Source: Pratylenchus scribneri
Taxonomy: Eukaryota > Nematoda > Chromadorea > Rhabditida > Pratylenchidae
Reading direction: 5' to 3'
Length of the DNA: 64,000 nucleotides
NCBI GenBank assembly: GCA_030063045.1
Contig: JAQSEB010000057.1
Location: forward strand, 310,001-374,000
This document shows, one piece after another, positions 35,512 to 47,670 of the stretch; the first letter of the stretch is position 1; each line of letters opens with the position of its first letter. The position numbers were made by a program, and so were the translations under genes. The notes under the pieces were generated by a model. That model had not been told where the DNA came from and did no database searches. It was given only the letters and a program-made list of their open reading frames with translations.

Positions 35512-35646
35512 AAAGTTGGCAAAAATTGTTGGCAAAAAGAAAACAAATAGGAGGGTTGGCAAAATGAAATAAAATAGGGGGGTTGGCAAAACGAAAGTTG
35601 GCAAAACGAAAGTTGGCAAAATGAAATAAAATAGGAGGGTTGGCAG
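35512..35646. repeat. Right inverted repeat, GTTGGCAAAA motif array
   Basis: Six copies of GTTGGCAAAA with AATGAAATAAAATAGG spacers, reverse complement of the array at 33147-33282. Together they bound a 2.5-kb unit. Confidence 0.8.
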
Positions 35647-35828
35647 ATTGACATAGTACCATGCAAAATGGCAGGCACTGCGGCTATGCGAAGCTGGTGC
35701 TGTCTGCCGAATATCAACAAGTTTCAGGCATGGGTTGAAATGGAAACTGGAAAAAGTTTTAATTTTGAATACATCTAAATTATTAAAACTTTAAGCAATA
35801 ATAACATATTTGTTGATTGTTATTTTTT

Positions 35829-37363
35829 ATGACTTCTTTATTACAAATTTGGTTAGTCAAATACAAATGTCCGTGTTCGGCCTGGTTTCCGCTTTGCCAA
35901 CTTCAATTTTGCCGAAAATGTTCTCAACTGAGGTGCCCACTTTGCGTGATTGAGGAAATCGACATTGTTTTCTGTCCAAATTGCCTGGAAAATACAACAA
36001 TTACGGAGGCATCACAACGCCGGTATCGTTGCCAAAATTGTCAAGAATGCCCATCATGTGGTAAAATTAAAATAGATAATAGTCAATGGATTAAATAATA
36101 AATTCAGGTAATTTGTTGGGTGTTCGTTCCCAGACCGACCTTTATTATCTTCAATGCAATGCGTGCCAATGGACAAGTAGGGATTTGGGCATTCCTGACA
36201 GACACAGTTCAAATGAACAATGGCCCGAACCGGCGAATCCAGTGGAGGAAGAGCTGGCAAAAGTTTTGAATTTGATGAAAGGATTGAGCACTTATGAACG
36301 ATTGGAGAGGGACAGAACGACGCAGACCACGAAAAGGTTGATAAAATTATTAATTAATTAAAATAATTTACATTAATTATTAAATTAAGATTGTCAAATC
36401 TTGGCATTTTACAAAATGATCGATATGCTCTCCAAAATGCTTACAATTTGCGCAAAAAGGCATTAAACCAACGGCCAGAATCCACTGAAACATTGCATTT
36501 ATTGGCACCAACGGCGGATGTTCCCGGTAATTAATAATTTATTTTTTAAACAAAAATAATTAATTTAGAATTGGATCCAAATATTTTGACAGAAAAGCCG
36601 GATCCAGGGAAAATCAATGGACTTTCGCAAATATTATCGCATCCATTGAGTGGAAAAAACGGCGAATTATATCCAACAAAAGTCAAAATGAATTCAAGGC
36701 GGGCGCTTCGATGCAAATGTTGCGATACAATGCTTTATAAAGGCGAATTGTCACCAAATGTTGTCAAACCCAGATTACAGGTTAATTAATTCAATTAAAA
36801 ATATTAACCAATTCCAATTTAGTGTTTTGCAATGGATTCATTCCCCGAAATTCGAATTTCTCGTCCAATCCATCTTTTGCCTGGTTTAAGTTCTGCATTC
36901 TTCATCACAATTACAAATAATACATTGCACACAATTAATTTGAAATTGGCTGGCCAAAAATGCGAAAATGACATCAATTGCGTGGATGTAAGAAAATTAA
37001 TTTAAATAATTAATTAATTTATTATTTTAGACTTCAAATTTTGCAATGGAAATGAAAATACCAGCAAAGGAAAATGTTGAGGGAAATCCAAATCCAATTG
37101 AAGCAATCACCGGCTCCGAATATGCAGCTGATCCAAATGAGTAATTAATTAATAATTTATTCCTCTCAATTGAAATATTCAGAACAAACAGTCGAATTTT
37201 GTACATCAGGCGGAACAGGGCTGGCATTTGTGTGGAATGTTTGCCATCAGCAGAAATTAAAATTGACCAAGCATTTGCCCTACTCAATTTCACATTCACC
37301 GCTCAATCGGAAACACCAAACTTTGTGTTTAATGGAGAAGTGAAAATCAAAATGGATGCATAA
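35829..37363 (+). CDS. dnc-4: Dynactin subunit 4 (p62)
   Basis: Pointed-end subunit of dynactin, the dynein activator. Start at 35829 (MTSLLQIWLVKYKCPC). The N-terminal zinc-binding region LQFCRKCSQLRCPLC, VFCPNCLENTTITEA and RCQNCQECPSCG is typical of p62. Next comes YYLQCNACQWTSRDLGIPD and EQWPEPANP, then YERLERDR, LRCKCCDTMLYKGELSPN and VKPRLQ, FPEIRISRPIHLLPG, and a C-terminal beta-rich part ending NFVFNGEVKIKMDA, stop at 37363. Seven or so introns, all GT-AG. Length about 410 residues, near the family norm. Its partner genes are elsewhere. Convergent with the ELYS gene, 257 bp between stops. Confidence 0.93.
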
Positions 37364-37619
37364 TAAAATATATTCAATTTTGTTTAATTTTTTATTTATT
37401 CAATTTTATTTTTATTTAATAAAGAATATTTAAATTGTCACACAAAAATTGATGATCAATAAAACAATACAATGAGATGGGTTTGGGGGAGATTTATTTA
37501 TTGGTGGGGGGCAAAATAAGTGTCAAGTGAAGAATATGGATGAAAGATTGGCATTGTCATAATTAAATATTTTATTGGGTTGAGATTCATGTCATCCATC
37601 CAATCAATTCATTCTTCCA

Positions 37620-40600
37620 TTATTGTTGGTCATCTTTTCGTGCAGCTGAAGGTCTGCCCCGTTTCTTAGGTGTTTGTGGAATAGGCGAAGGTTCCTTATT
37701 CTTCTTTGTCGCCGATGGTGGTCTGCCTCTTTTCCTTGTTGGCGGTGGAGTTTGGTTCGGCGGCGGTGTTTTCTCTTGGATTGGCGGAGTCTTCTCAATT
37801 CTGGATGGAGATCGAAGTCGAGGCGGGGACGGCTCTGGCTCAAAATGTTCAGTCGTTTTCCTTGCTCTGGTCGAACGGCGCAAAACCATTCCTCCGCGTC
37901 GATTTGCCTTCAGCCATTGGGTTGTTGTGGAATTCTCGAGATTTTCCTCCTTTTCTGTGGCCTTCTCATTTTCCTTAATATTTTTTTCTCATTATTTTTA
38001 ATATATTTTTTCAAAAATACCTCTAAATTATTAGTGTCCTTCTCTTCTTCATCTTCATCCCTGGCCTTCTCTTCGTCCTCCTTTTTGTCATTTTGTTGCA
38101 TTTCCACTTCTTCCACCGCCCCCAATTCCTTCTCCGGTGTCTTTTCTTTCTGAACATCATCTTCTTCACCATTTTCCACCACTTCTTCCTGCTGTTCATC
38201 CTCATCATGGATTATTGGCTCGGCATCTCGGATTGATGATTTTGGTTTGTTCGATTCAGCCTGAACAATTTTGACCGGTTCATCGAAGGAAATAATCTTC
38301 AAATAAAATTGTTTTCATTCTTTATTCATTATTTAAACTAACCGGAACTCCATTCGCCTTGCCAATTTCCTCTGTTGGTTGTTTCGGTCGTTCATCATTG
38401 TTGGCCTTGGCCGATGCCGTAAAATACACCGAACTCGCAATGGACACATCCGCTGATCCAATTTGCGTTCCATTGGCCGAGGATTGAATTGCCGAAGCGG
38501 ATGAGGCCGACGATTCGCTTGCCGAAAGAGAGGCAAAATTTGTGAACGAAGTGTCATTCCGTTCAGCATTAGCCCTAAAATTATTATTTTTATTAAATGC
38601 TATATTTGTGTAAAAAACCTCTCCGCTCTGGATGGAATTTGTTCAGTGGTGAAGAGTGATTGGGCAAAACGAATTTTGGGCTTCTCACCTAAAATTTAAT
38701 AAATTAATTTTAAATTATTATTTTTATTCTGACCGGTTGTGGCTGGCAATCTGGATCGTTTTTTATCCGATTTCAAAATGGACGGAGGCTGAATTGGCTT
38801 TGCAATATTTGGCTCCGGTGATTGTTGTTGTTGTTCATCCGCATTTAAATTATCCTCCAAAATGCGCAGGGATGTGGGCGGTGTTGTCTCCGAATTTGAT
38901 GGCATTTTCGATGAGGATGCCCCATTGTTGTTGATTGCATTTTGTTGGCCATTTTGGTTGGAGGAGAAAAGGGCGGTTCGAGCTTTGTCCCGGAAATTTG
39001 GTCGATTTTGTTGCCTCAATGGAATTCTCGATTCACTTATACTTTTGCGAAGAGAAAGTGGCGTTTGTGTGACCTTTGTTATCCTTTGCCAATCTTTCTC
39101 CTTGACCGACCTAAAGAATTAATTTTAAAATATTTAATTTATTTTTTAAACTAACCCTCTATTAACAATATTGCAAATCACCGGCGATTTTTCGATGATG
39201 TCCATTCTTCCATTTGTCAATGTGGATGGCGATGGACTCATTGATCTCGACCGAATAGAAGAAATTGCCGGACCATTTGGTGGAATTGTCAAGGATGAAT
39301 CAAAAAGTCCAAATCTTTCGCGTTTTCTTAAAAATATTAATTTTATTGTTTTTTTTTTTATTATTTACCTTGGTGTTGCGATGGTCAATGGCATCTCCTC
39401 ATATCGTTTTTCGCTAGATTCATCCAAATTTGAGCCCAGTGGACTTGAATGTGCAATCAATGAAGGTCGCCTCTTTCCAAATAAATTTTGGTTCAGCAAA
39501 TTTGCTGGCTGATTCATTTCATTGACCAGAGAATGTCCATGTTTGATGCTAAAATATTTATTTTTAATTTAATATGAAAAAATTGGATGAACCTCATCGA
39601 CAAAATTGGTTGTTTTTGATGAGAATGCAGGGAGAGAGGAAGAATATTTTTGGCTTGACGAACTGAAATATTTTACAATATTAAATTTATTATTTTATAA
39701 ATAAATTTAACCTTTATTATTGTAACGTTCCATCACAAAATTGGGCAATGATTTTGTCTCTTTGAACAAAGATGGAAAACGTCGTCGCACTTCCATCCAT
39801 TGTCCATGGCACTTTTTGACAAATTCCGGTTCATTTCCCTTCAATGTTGGCAAATCCATCAAAAAATTGTATCGCTTCCTTTCGATCATAATTTCATTGA
39901 ATTTGAATATTCCCCATTCCATTTTGAGACATTCTTCTGGAAATTAAAATTCTTTAAAAATAAATAAACAAAATGACGAACCTTTCAATTTTTGGATATC
40001 CCCCAAATTGCCCAAAATGGACCATTTCAATTTGTGTTCATCATCAATTCCTTCTTTTTCTTGCCCAACATTTGTTTGAGGAATCTAAAATAAATTTAAA
40101 TAATTAATTTACAAATTGCTAATTTTTACAATTTCATTTTCGGCTTCCCTGTCCTTTGTCCAAATTGCCTTAATTCGATTCATTTCATCAAGAGTGAAGT
40201 CTTCTTGGAGGAAAAATGCCAAGAAAAATGAGAAGAATTTTTGACTTCGAAATGGCTGCGAAATATTCGTATCATTGAAAGTACTGTTTGAGGCCCTTTT
40301 CGATCGAATTGAAAATGTTGGTGGAGTGCTGCCATCTTTTGCCTCAATTTCGGGTCCAAGTGCCAGGGAAGCAATCTCCAAATCCAAACAATAATAACCC
40401 AAAAGACTCAATTTGGCATTTTCTGTTATGTTCAGCATCAAAAGAATAGGCAAAAAACTCTAAAACAAATAATTAATTATTTAATTAATTTCGATTCTTG
40501 CCTTCAAATCCATTGGCGGATACCATTCCTGTGCATTTTTCCCTTGCCAAATTTCTTCATTTTGATTTGATTTAATTATTTCATCAATGAGTGAATGAAT

Positions 40601-43413
40601 TTCCAATTCCTTCCTAAAAATAATTCATAAAATTGATTTTTAAACTTTAAAAATTAACCCAAATCGCCGTGCTTTCTCCGCCCGTTTGGCAAATTGTTCG
40701 GAAACAATTCCATATAATTTTCCATTCAATTTGTTGATTGGCAGCAAATTGTAGACCAACGCAAAGGCAATTCCGGCTGAATAAAGTCGAATTTGTCTGG
40801 CCACCTTCCCTTGAATGACGATGGAACGACTTCTCTCTGAAAAATGCAAAATATTTCCATTTTTTATATCAAAAATTACCTGATTCGGAAAGTTTTGAAA
40901 ATTTTGCATTCAATGCCTCAAATATTGTCGATGCTCTTTTGAAGAAAACACGCGAATGTTGAATAAATCCACGGGCACTCGGCGATGGTTCATGAGGAGG
41001 AATGGAGAAAAGTGGAGAACCTAAAATAAATAATTTAAATTTGTGCAAAATTCACTTACATAATTCATCGAATTTGGATTTGGTGATTTCAACTTCCTTC
41101 CAAATCCATTTTTGAATGAATTTTAACCATTCAGGTTGTTCGGCGGCTGAATCAATGAGCGATAAAATGCCAGGGAAAAAACTGTGAGCAATGACCCGAA
41201 GGAGGCAGGCACGCTCTTCATTCTAATAAAGAGTGAATTTTTATTAATATTAATTAATTAATCAATTACAATATTGTTGGAAGGCAGAGAATTGGCCAAT
41301 CCAATTGAATGAATCCACCGGACCGGATCATGTGGAGAATCAAAATATTTTGCCACATTCTTCACCAAATTTGAAATCAATTGAACTTGAATTGGTTGGA
41401 TTTTGGACTGAAAGACTTTTCCAATTGAAAGGCAATTCAACGTCAAATGATATGTTGATGGGTAATAAAGTTGGTCGATTGTTTCGTTCAAAAAGGCAGG
41501 CGGCGCAAATTGAGAAACACGGATTGGATTAATGTCCTAAAAATATTTAAAATTTATTAAATATTAATTATGAAAACAAACCAAAAGTATATCCTGACGA
41601 TTGCTGTCCCCGGTGGGATAATTGGACGAAAATCGTGCAATAAATGGGAATTGACGAGCAATGGTGGAGTCCGGTTGAATTCGAGGAATTAATCGTTTCG
41701 CATAGAAAGCATTCAAATCAAAGAGGCCACCCTAAAAATTATTATTTTTAATAATTCAAAAAATTAAAATAAAATACATGAAATCGAGCATCGCCTTTCC
41801 TCGTCCGTTCCAACCATGAAATGAATAAAAGTGAAGTATCTAAAAAATAATTATTTTCATTTATTATTATTTAATTTTTACCATCTTTATTTGGCTCTGT
41901 CGATGTGCTCCCATTATTCCCATTGGTGCTGGTGGACATTAAAAGTGAACAATTGCCATCTTGCAGCTGCTCATTGTTCCCATTCCCTCCTCCTCCTCCT
42001 TGTTGTAAATGCCTTTTGTTGATTGTCCGCATTGTCAATAATCGATGGCAATTGTCCGGATTCCATTTCATGCACGGCGAAAAATATGGCTCCAAAAATG
42101 TAAATTCCTCCGATTTTTTTGCCGCTTCTTCGTCCTTTGGAAAATTAATTGTGCACATTATGAGCGTTGTTCCACTGTAAAATTAATATTAAAATTATTT
42201 TGTGATTAAAATTTGATACATTGTCAATGAATTATAGGAAATCCAAAAATAAAGAATTGGTCGAGGGTCCTCCTCAGGTTCTTGCAAAGCAAATTGTTGC
42301 ACTGATCCATCAATGTAGAGGAATGAATAAACTTTTGATGTTCGCAATGAGACGACCATAATTCCGCCAAAATTAAAGCCAATAATTGCCAAACCGGATT
42401 TATGAATCCAATGAAGAGCCGACACGTGGACTTTATCTAAAATAATTTATATTAATAAAACATTTCTAAATAAATTGTAACCTTTTGAATGACATCGAGT
42501 TGTTCCATCATCCGCTCGGAACACAAACATTTGATCATTGTAAAATATTTCTAAATTAAAAATGAATTGATTTTTTTGAAATTATTTATTATTTCTTACT
42601 CGAAAGATGAACATTCTTCTTCAGTTTGACCGGGCGAATTGTGGATGTCTTCTCAATGGTTGATTTTGAAATTGTGGGCGAATCCTTGACATTTTGTAAA
42701 TAATCCAATGATGGTCGATCGTCGGCAACATTTATGTCCAAATAAATCAATGAAGCATAGCCAAAACGGCAACCGACCAAAAGCATATTTTGCCACTCCT
42801 GTGGAAATGATGAACGATTAGAATTAAATGAATTATTGATAATAAAAAACATTGTGAAATGAAGGCGCAAGTCTGCTGAATTCACTCCTGTCCGATGTTC
42901 CATCGATAATTGAGCAAAGTTTGGTGATTGGATGTGGCATGGCAAACGATTTTAGAAGAGTTTTGGTGCCCAATGAAATATAAGCCAAATAGTTGCCATT
43001 TTCTTCCATTGAACGATCATTGACGGCGACAACAATCCCATGATGGCCATTCGCCAATGGAAAGTAAAGAACATCACCAATGATTGCTGTGCGCCCAAAT
43101 TTATAATCCATCACCAATTTGGCATTTTCCGTTCCATTTTGATAGTTGAAAATGTATAGAGAACCAGGGCAAACTGGTCCAGTGGCAAAGAAAAGCCCCG
43201 TTTCAACGCCTGAATAATTGTAGAATTGACTAAATAAAATGATGATAATTGCCAACCTTTCCAAAGTAAAAATCGCCCATTATCGAATGCTTCTTCAACT
43301 GTCAACTTTTGATCCTTTGATGGAATTAGAATTTTGGATGTTCCATCTAATTCAATTATCTTTTGTCTTAATATTTCCGGAACATTTCGTTGTGGATCAA
43401 GATTTGAGGTCAT
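37620..43413 (-). CDS. mel-28: ELYS/MEL-28 nucleoporin with AT-hooks
   Basis: Chromatin-binding nucleoporin that seeds nuclear pore assembly after mitosis. Start at 43413. The N-terminal half is a beta-propeller: TGLFFATGPVCPGSLYIFNY, ALHWIHKSGLAIIGFNFGGI, FALQEPEEDPRPILYFWISY, the last being a strong ELYS signature. The central helical domain includes EDFTLDEMNRIKAIWTKDRE and LLGYYCLDLEIASLALGPE. The C-terminal part is acidic and disordered, ending with two AT-hooks, TRKRGRPPSATKK and PKKRGRPSAARKD. About 1,450 residues in some 20 exons with short introns. I verified representative junctions only. The symbol follows the C. elegans orthologue. Confidence 0.88.
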
Positions 43414-44285
43414 TTTTGCTTAAATAAATTGATTTATTTAATGCAATTTGCAATTATATGTAAATATTAATGCTAATTATTTAATTCATTTTTATTAACA
43501 TTTATAATTGGAATTTAACGGATGGAAAATGGGAGTAATTGGAAAGAACCAACTCAAACTCTGATTTGATTGCGAATGAAAATGAAAAATGAACTTCTTC
43601 AACTTCAACTCAAACCCAACTCAACCGACGCGACGGGCGAGGGGCGACTAGGGATCGGCAAATGTGCTTATGCGCACAAAATGTGCAAAAGAGAATAGAC
43701 GATTAGAGGAAAAAAGCACATTTTATGCGCCTATTTTTTTACGGAGGAAAATGTGCCTCAAATGTGCTTCCCCATTTTCCTCTTGAGCGAGAGATGTATT
43801 GAAGCGTCGGAGAAAAGTTTTCTAGAGAAAACGACAAAAGGGCGAAATGACAGAGGCACATTTTGTGCGCATAAGCACATTTGCCGATCCCTAGGGGCGA
43901 CGCTTTAAAAAAAATTTAAAATTAATAAATAATAAAAGACATAATGCCAAAAAATTTTATTTAAAAAATTATTCAAACGCCCATTTACAGTAATCTTCGA
44001 TCTTGATTGGGTGATGTTGATGCGTGATGTTTGGTTTTTCTAACGGTTTAAGAAGGTTTAAAAAGATTTAAAATTTATACAAAATTATAGATTTGACAAT
44101 TTTTTATTATTTTATAATATTATGGATTGATTGATATGTTTTTAGTGTGCAAAAGGTGCAATAAAAATATAATAAAATAAAAATATTTTTTGCATCTGAA
44201 TTGAATTTGAATGACTTCGTTGTTTTGTTTAAAGTGCATTTGTAATTTAACAATCTTTTTGTGTTATTATTGTTCCAATCCCTTC
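43414..44285. other. Intergenic stretch with one MITE
   Basis: Lies between the ELYS start and the asparagine synthetase stop. Apart from the 245-bp MITE at 43649 it is AT-rich and I see no gene. Confidence 0.55.
43649..43893. mobile_element. 245-bp hAT-type MITE with 8-bp target duplication
   Basis: Near-perfect inverted repeats of about 37 bp starting TAGGGATCGGCAAATGTGC, flanked by GGGGCGAC on both sides (43641-43648 and 43894-43901). The 8-bp duplication and short size fit a non-autonomous hAT element. A further pair of GTGC(A/T)-type motifs lies inside. It sits about 235 bp upstream of the ELYS start. Confidence 0.9.
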
Positions 44286-46742
44286 CTATGCTACTCCTTC
44301 CAATTTTGTGCTCCCCGTTGATCTTCGCCGAATTCGTTTTCTCATTTCATTGGCATTGTTCAATTCATGTCCCAACATATTTTTTGACATTTCATCAGGC
44401 TTATTCTCCTTTCCTTCATCCCCACTGCTGTTTTCCTCCAAAATGGACGTTTGCCATGCCGCTGTTCTATGCAAATTAAAATTAATATTCAACTCATCAA
44501 ATCTGGTTTAAAACCTATAAACTTTTGTGTGAATGAGGCCATCGTTCAATTTCCACAATTCGAATCTTTTTTCGAACAATTTTCGATACCAAAATTCTTC
44601 CTTTGTTTCTGGTGTTTGTGAAGGGAAAATTCGTTCCCTGAGGGCATATTCTGCTTCTGATATCAACAAATTTGCACCTCCTTCCAGCACATCCCCAAGG
44701 TCAATTTTGCCCAAGGCCTCGCTAAAACCTTCTTTACTTCTCCAAAGAACTTCTTTTGGCATTAAATCATGGAATGCACTTCGCAATAAAAACTTTTCAA
44801 TCTTATTTGGAATTAATTTAAAGCTGGAAAAGTGACAATTTTGCAGTGAATCATCCGAAAATGACCTTGGTGAAAGACGTGAAACAAATGAAACGAATTT
44901 TTTGTCGAGGAATGGGACACGAATTTCGAGTCCATGGCATGAAGTGCAACTGAAAAGAAGGTGGATTGGAAAATTGCCTAAAGGAAGAAGACTGACCGAT
45001 CACAACGAAGAACATCGTATTGGTGGAGGAGGAAAAGTCGACGATGAATTTCCTGCTGAATAAATGGGGCAGATGGGGCCTTTTGCATATAAGCATATGA
45101 GCCGAACAATTCATCGGCACCCTCTCCTGAAAGAAGAAACATTTTCAGGGAAATACCGCTTCTTGACGAGATTACCCGAAAGAAGCACTTTCACATTTGT
45201 ACTTGAGGAAATGTATTTGCATAATAAAAAATGGGGAATGCCACAACGGACGACCAATGGGTCGAATGTTTCCAACGCATAGACAACCTTATTTTGTTGG
45301 AAGGGGAATTGAATTTGTAGGGTATATTTCATTCACCTCTGGAACAATGTTTAAACAATCCTGTGGGCTAATAAATCCAATTTGGTGTAATTAAATTACA
45401 ATCAAAACAAATTGGCCAACTTAATGACCAAAATTTGATGAGGAATTCCCAGAAAATTGGCAATTCGACGGGCATTTTCCAAGTCTGGTGAATCGTAGAA
45501 TCCAACGGAGAATGCGATTGGCGGGGATTGGCCATTGGCGAGGAGGCGTCGAGTGGCCAATGCTGCAAAGTGGAAAAAGAATGGTGGATGAGATGGAGGA
45601 AATGGGGATTGGGAACCGGCAATCAAGGATGAATCCAAACCACCGGAAAGCATAAAACCGAATTGGCGATTGCCCATTAGCCGCTTTTCGACTGCCTCCA
45701 CCATCAACTTTCGAATGGTCGCCTTTATTACAAAATTTAATTACTCCCAATATTTTCATGTTTATTTCCCACTTTTGCCTCCAAAAATCCAATGGAATTG
45801 TCGATTGAATTTGACAATGCCCAAAATGGTTGAATGTCCAATAAAATTGGTGCCGAAACATCGTTTTGGATGGGGATTTTGGCACAACAACCGGGCGGAA
45901 AGAAATAAACTTTTTTGCATAATTTTTCGATGCTTTTCAATTCTGAACCGAAGAAAAGACCTAAAAATGGCTTTTAAAAATGTGATGAATGCCCCAGGCA
46001 ACAAAAACCACCATTGCCATTGAATCCATAAAAAAGAGGGCGAATGCCTAAATGGAAAAGGTGTCATAAAATATTTAAAATAAAATGAAAAGATGATTGC
46101 CTAAAGGATCACGGCCAACATAAAGGAATCGACGATCGGCCATTGCAAAGGCGAAAACACCATCCAATGCGGCGCAGCATTGACGTAAATCTCGACCAGC
46201 AGCCAAAAATGCGTGCAAAATTGCAGCACAATCACTGCCATTATTGCTGAAAATTGAATGAATTCATTGAAATTGAAGGTGAAATTAGCGTGCAAAAAGG
46301 GAAAAGACCACCAAAGTGATTCACAATTTTATGCGGAATTCTTTTGTTTAGTGTTTTGAACCTTTCTTCCCTTTTATTTTTATAATTAACATTACAATAT
46401 TTCACGGTTCACCTAACAAGTTGATTATCCAACGGTGAATGTTCTTTGAGCTGCAAATGATTGTAAATTTCTCCATTGCAAACGACGGCCATTCCTTCGG
46501 CATAAATTGGCTGACTACTCGGCGAATCGCCGGGCTCAACAATGGAAAGCCGATGAAAACCGAGCCAAAGTTTGGGCGAAACTCGCTGAAAAATGGAAGA
46601 AGAGGAAGAAAAATGGGAATTTAAGATAAAAATGGACTTGAATAACGGTAAAGTCCGGGCCACGGCCGACAATCCGAAGGAAATCACGTTGGTGTTTGGA
46701 AGGAACATATTCAGCACCCAAAATTGCCCAAATTCCGCACAT
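44286..46742 (-). CDS. asns: Asparagine synthetase (glutamine-hydrolysing)
   Basis: Makes asparagine from aspartate, glutamine and ATP in the cytosol. Start at 46742 gives MCGIWAILGAEYVPSK; Cys2 is the class-II amidotransferase nucleophile. Then VGRGPDF, LWLGFHRLSIVEPGDSPSSQ, MAVVCNGEIYNH. The synthetase domain shows RQFGFMLSGGLDSSLIAGS (ATP-pyrophosphatase loop) and ANGQSPPIAFSVGF. Downstream exons give RSAFHDLMPKEVLWRSKEGF and FWYRKLFEKRFE, ending with an acidic/basic tail to 44286. About ten exons. Family secure; worms have more than one paralogue so no number is given. Confidence 0.93.
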
Positions 46743-47265
46743 TTTTACACAAGTTTTTCACTCCTCCTCTTTCGAATTTAATTTTAGAGGAGCTTAAATA
46801 GACAAAAATATTATTTTTAATAAGAATTAGAATGGAAGTGCCAGGGGCCAAAAGGAATTCAATCACCGAATTGGACGAAGGGAAAAGAAGGCTAATTAGG
46901 AAAAGGGATGGAAAGGGGAATTGGTTGGCTAACAAATAGACGGAGAATGGGCGGCGGTGGGTGGTTTTGGATCATTTTGATTGATTGTGTCGGGTCGAGT
47001 TGGTCACCGGCAATGGCCAATCAATTTGGATGGAATGAATGAATGGCCACAATGGCCTTTGCCTTCCCTATGGAACAGCCGGACATCAATGAAATGGCCC
47101 AAAAAAATGATTTGCAAAAATTGGGGGAATTGGAGAATGTATTTTGTATTACTTCCGCCTCGACTGACTGGTTGGTTGCTTTTCCTCCCTAATTCTCTTC
47201 CGCTTTTTGTTCGTCGGCCCAATCCATCCCCGCTTGATCCTATATTTTGGCCCATTCCTTCCTCC
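46743..47265. other. Intergenic stretch
   Basis: 5' flank of asparagine synthetase. The long overlapping open frames here on both strands lack recognisable motifs. Confidence 0.45.
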
Positions 47266-47670
47266 CTACCTTTTCCCTTTGTTATGATCCCTTTTCCCAC
47301 ACCCCCTCCACTTGAAGCCGGAAGGAGGGGAAGAAGTCTGCTTTTGCTGATTGAAGGAAATTGGGCGAGATTCTCCACTGTTCTTCTTCGAGCCGATTGT
47401 CGGCAAATGTTCCTCCTTCTTAAATAGCTCTTCTTGGGCAAAATACACACAGACTTGTCGAGTAAACATGGAATTATTATATTTGAGTGGCAAACAATGG
47501 GAGGAAGGAAAATGGTGGCATTTGGCTTGTTTTTGATGGCACAAAACCGGTTTTTGGCTTGATTCATACACAAAAAAGTTCATGACTCCAAAAATATAGA
47601 GGAGGGAGGATCGCAAGCCAGTCTTGGCAAAATAATAGACAAAATGATTGGATTTGGGAGGCACAGGCAT
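47266..47670 (-). CDS. Hypothetical small membrane protein
   Basis: Not recognised. A 134-codon frame beginning MPVPPKSNHFVYYFAKTGLR, then a hydrophobic segment SSLLYIFGVMNFFVYES, then a Cys-containing stretch with CHQKQAKCHHFPSSHCLPLK, an N-glycosylation-type site NNS, and VCVYFAQEELFKKEEHLPTI. This looks like a single-pass or signal-anchored protein with an outside Cys-rich part. The last 25 codons after SGFKW look less protein-like, so an intron may occur there. Length and composition favour it over the overlapping frames, but no homology supports it. Confidence 0.4.
   Translation of the reverse strand: MPVPPKSNHFVYYFAKTGLRSSLLYIFGVMNFFVYESSQKPVLCHQKQAKCHHFPSSHCLPLKYNNSMFTRQVCVYFAQEELFKKEEHLPTIGSKKNSGESRPISFNQQKQTSSPPSGFKWRGCGKRDHNKGKR

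Noticed and set aside
41831..42180. Plus-strand frames opposite ELYS
   Set aside because: Leu/Pro/Cys-rich antisense shadows of the ELYS exons.
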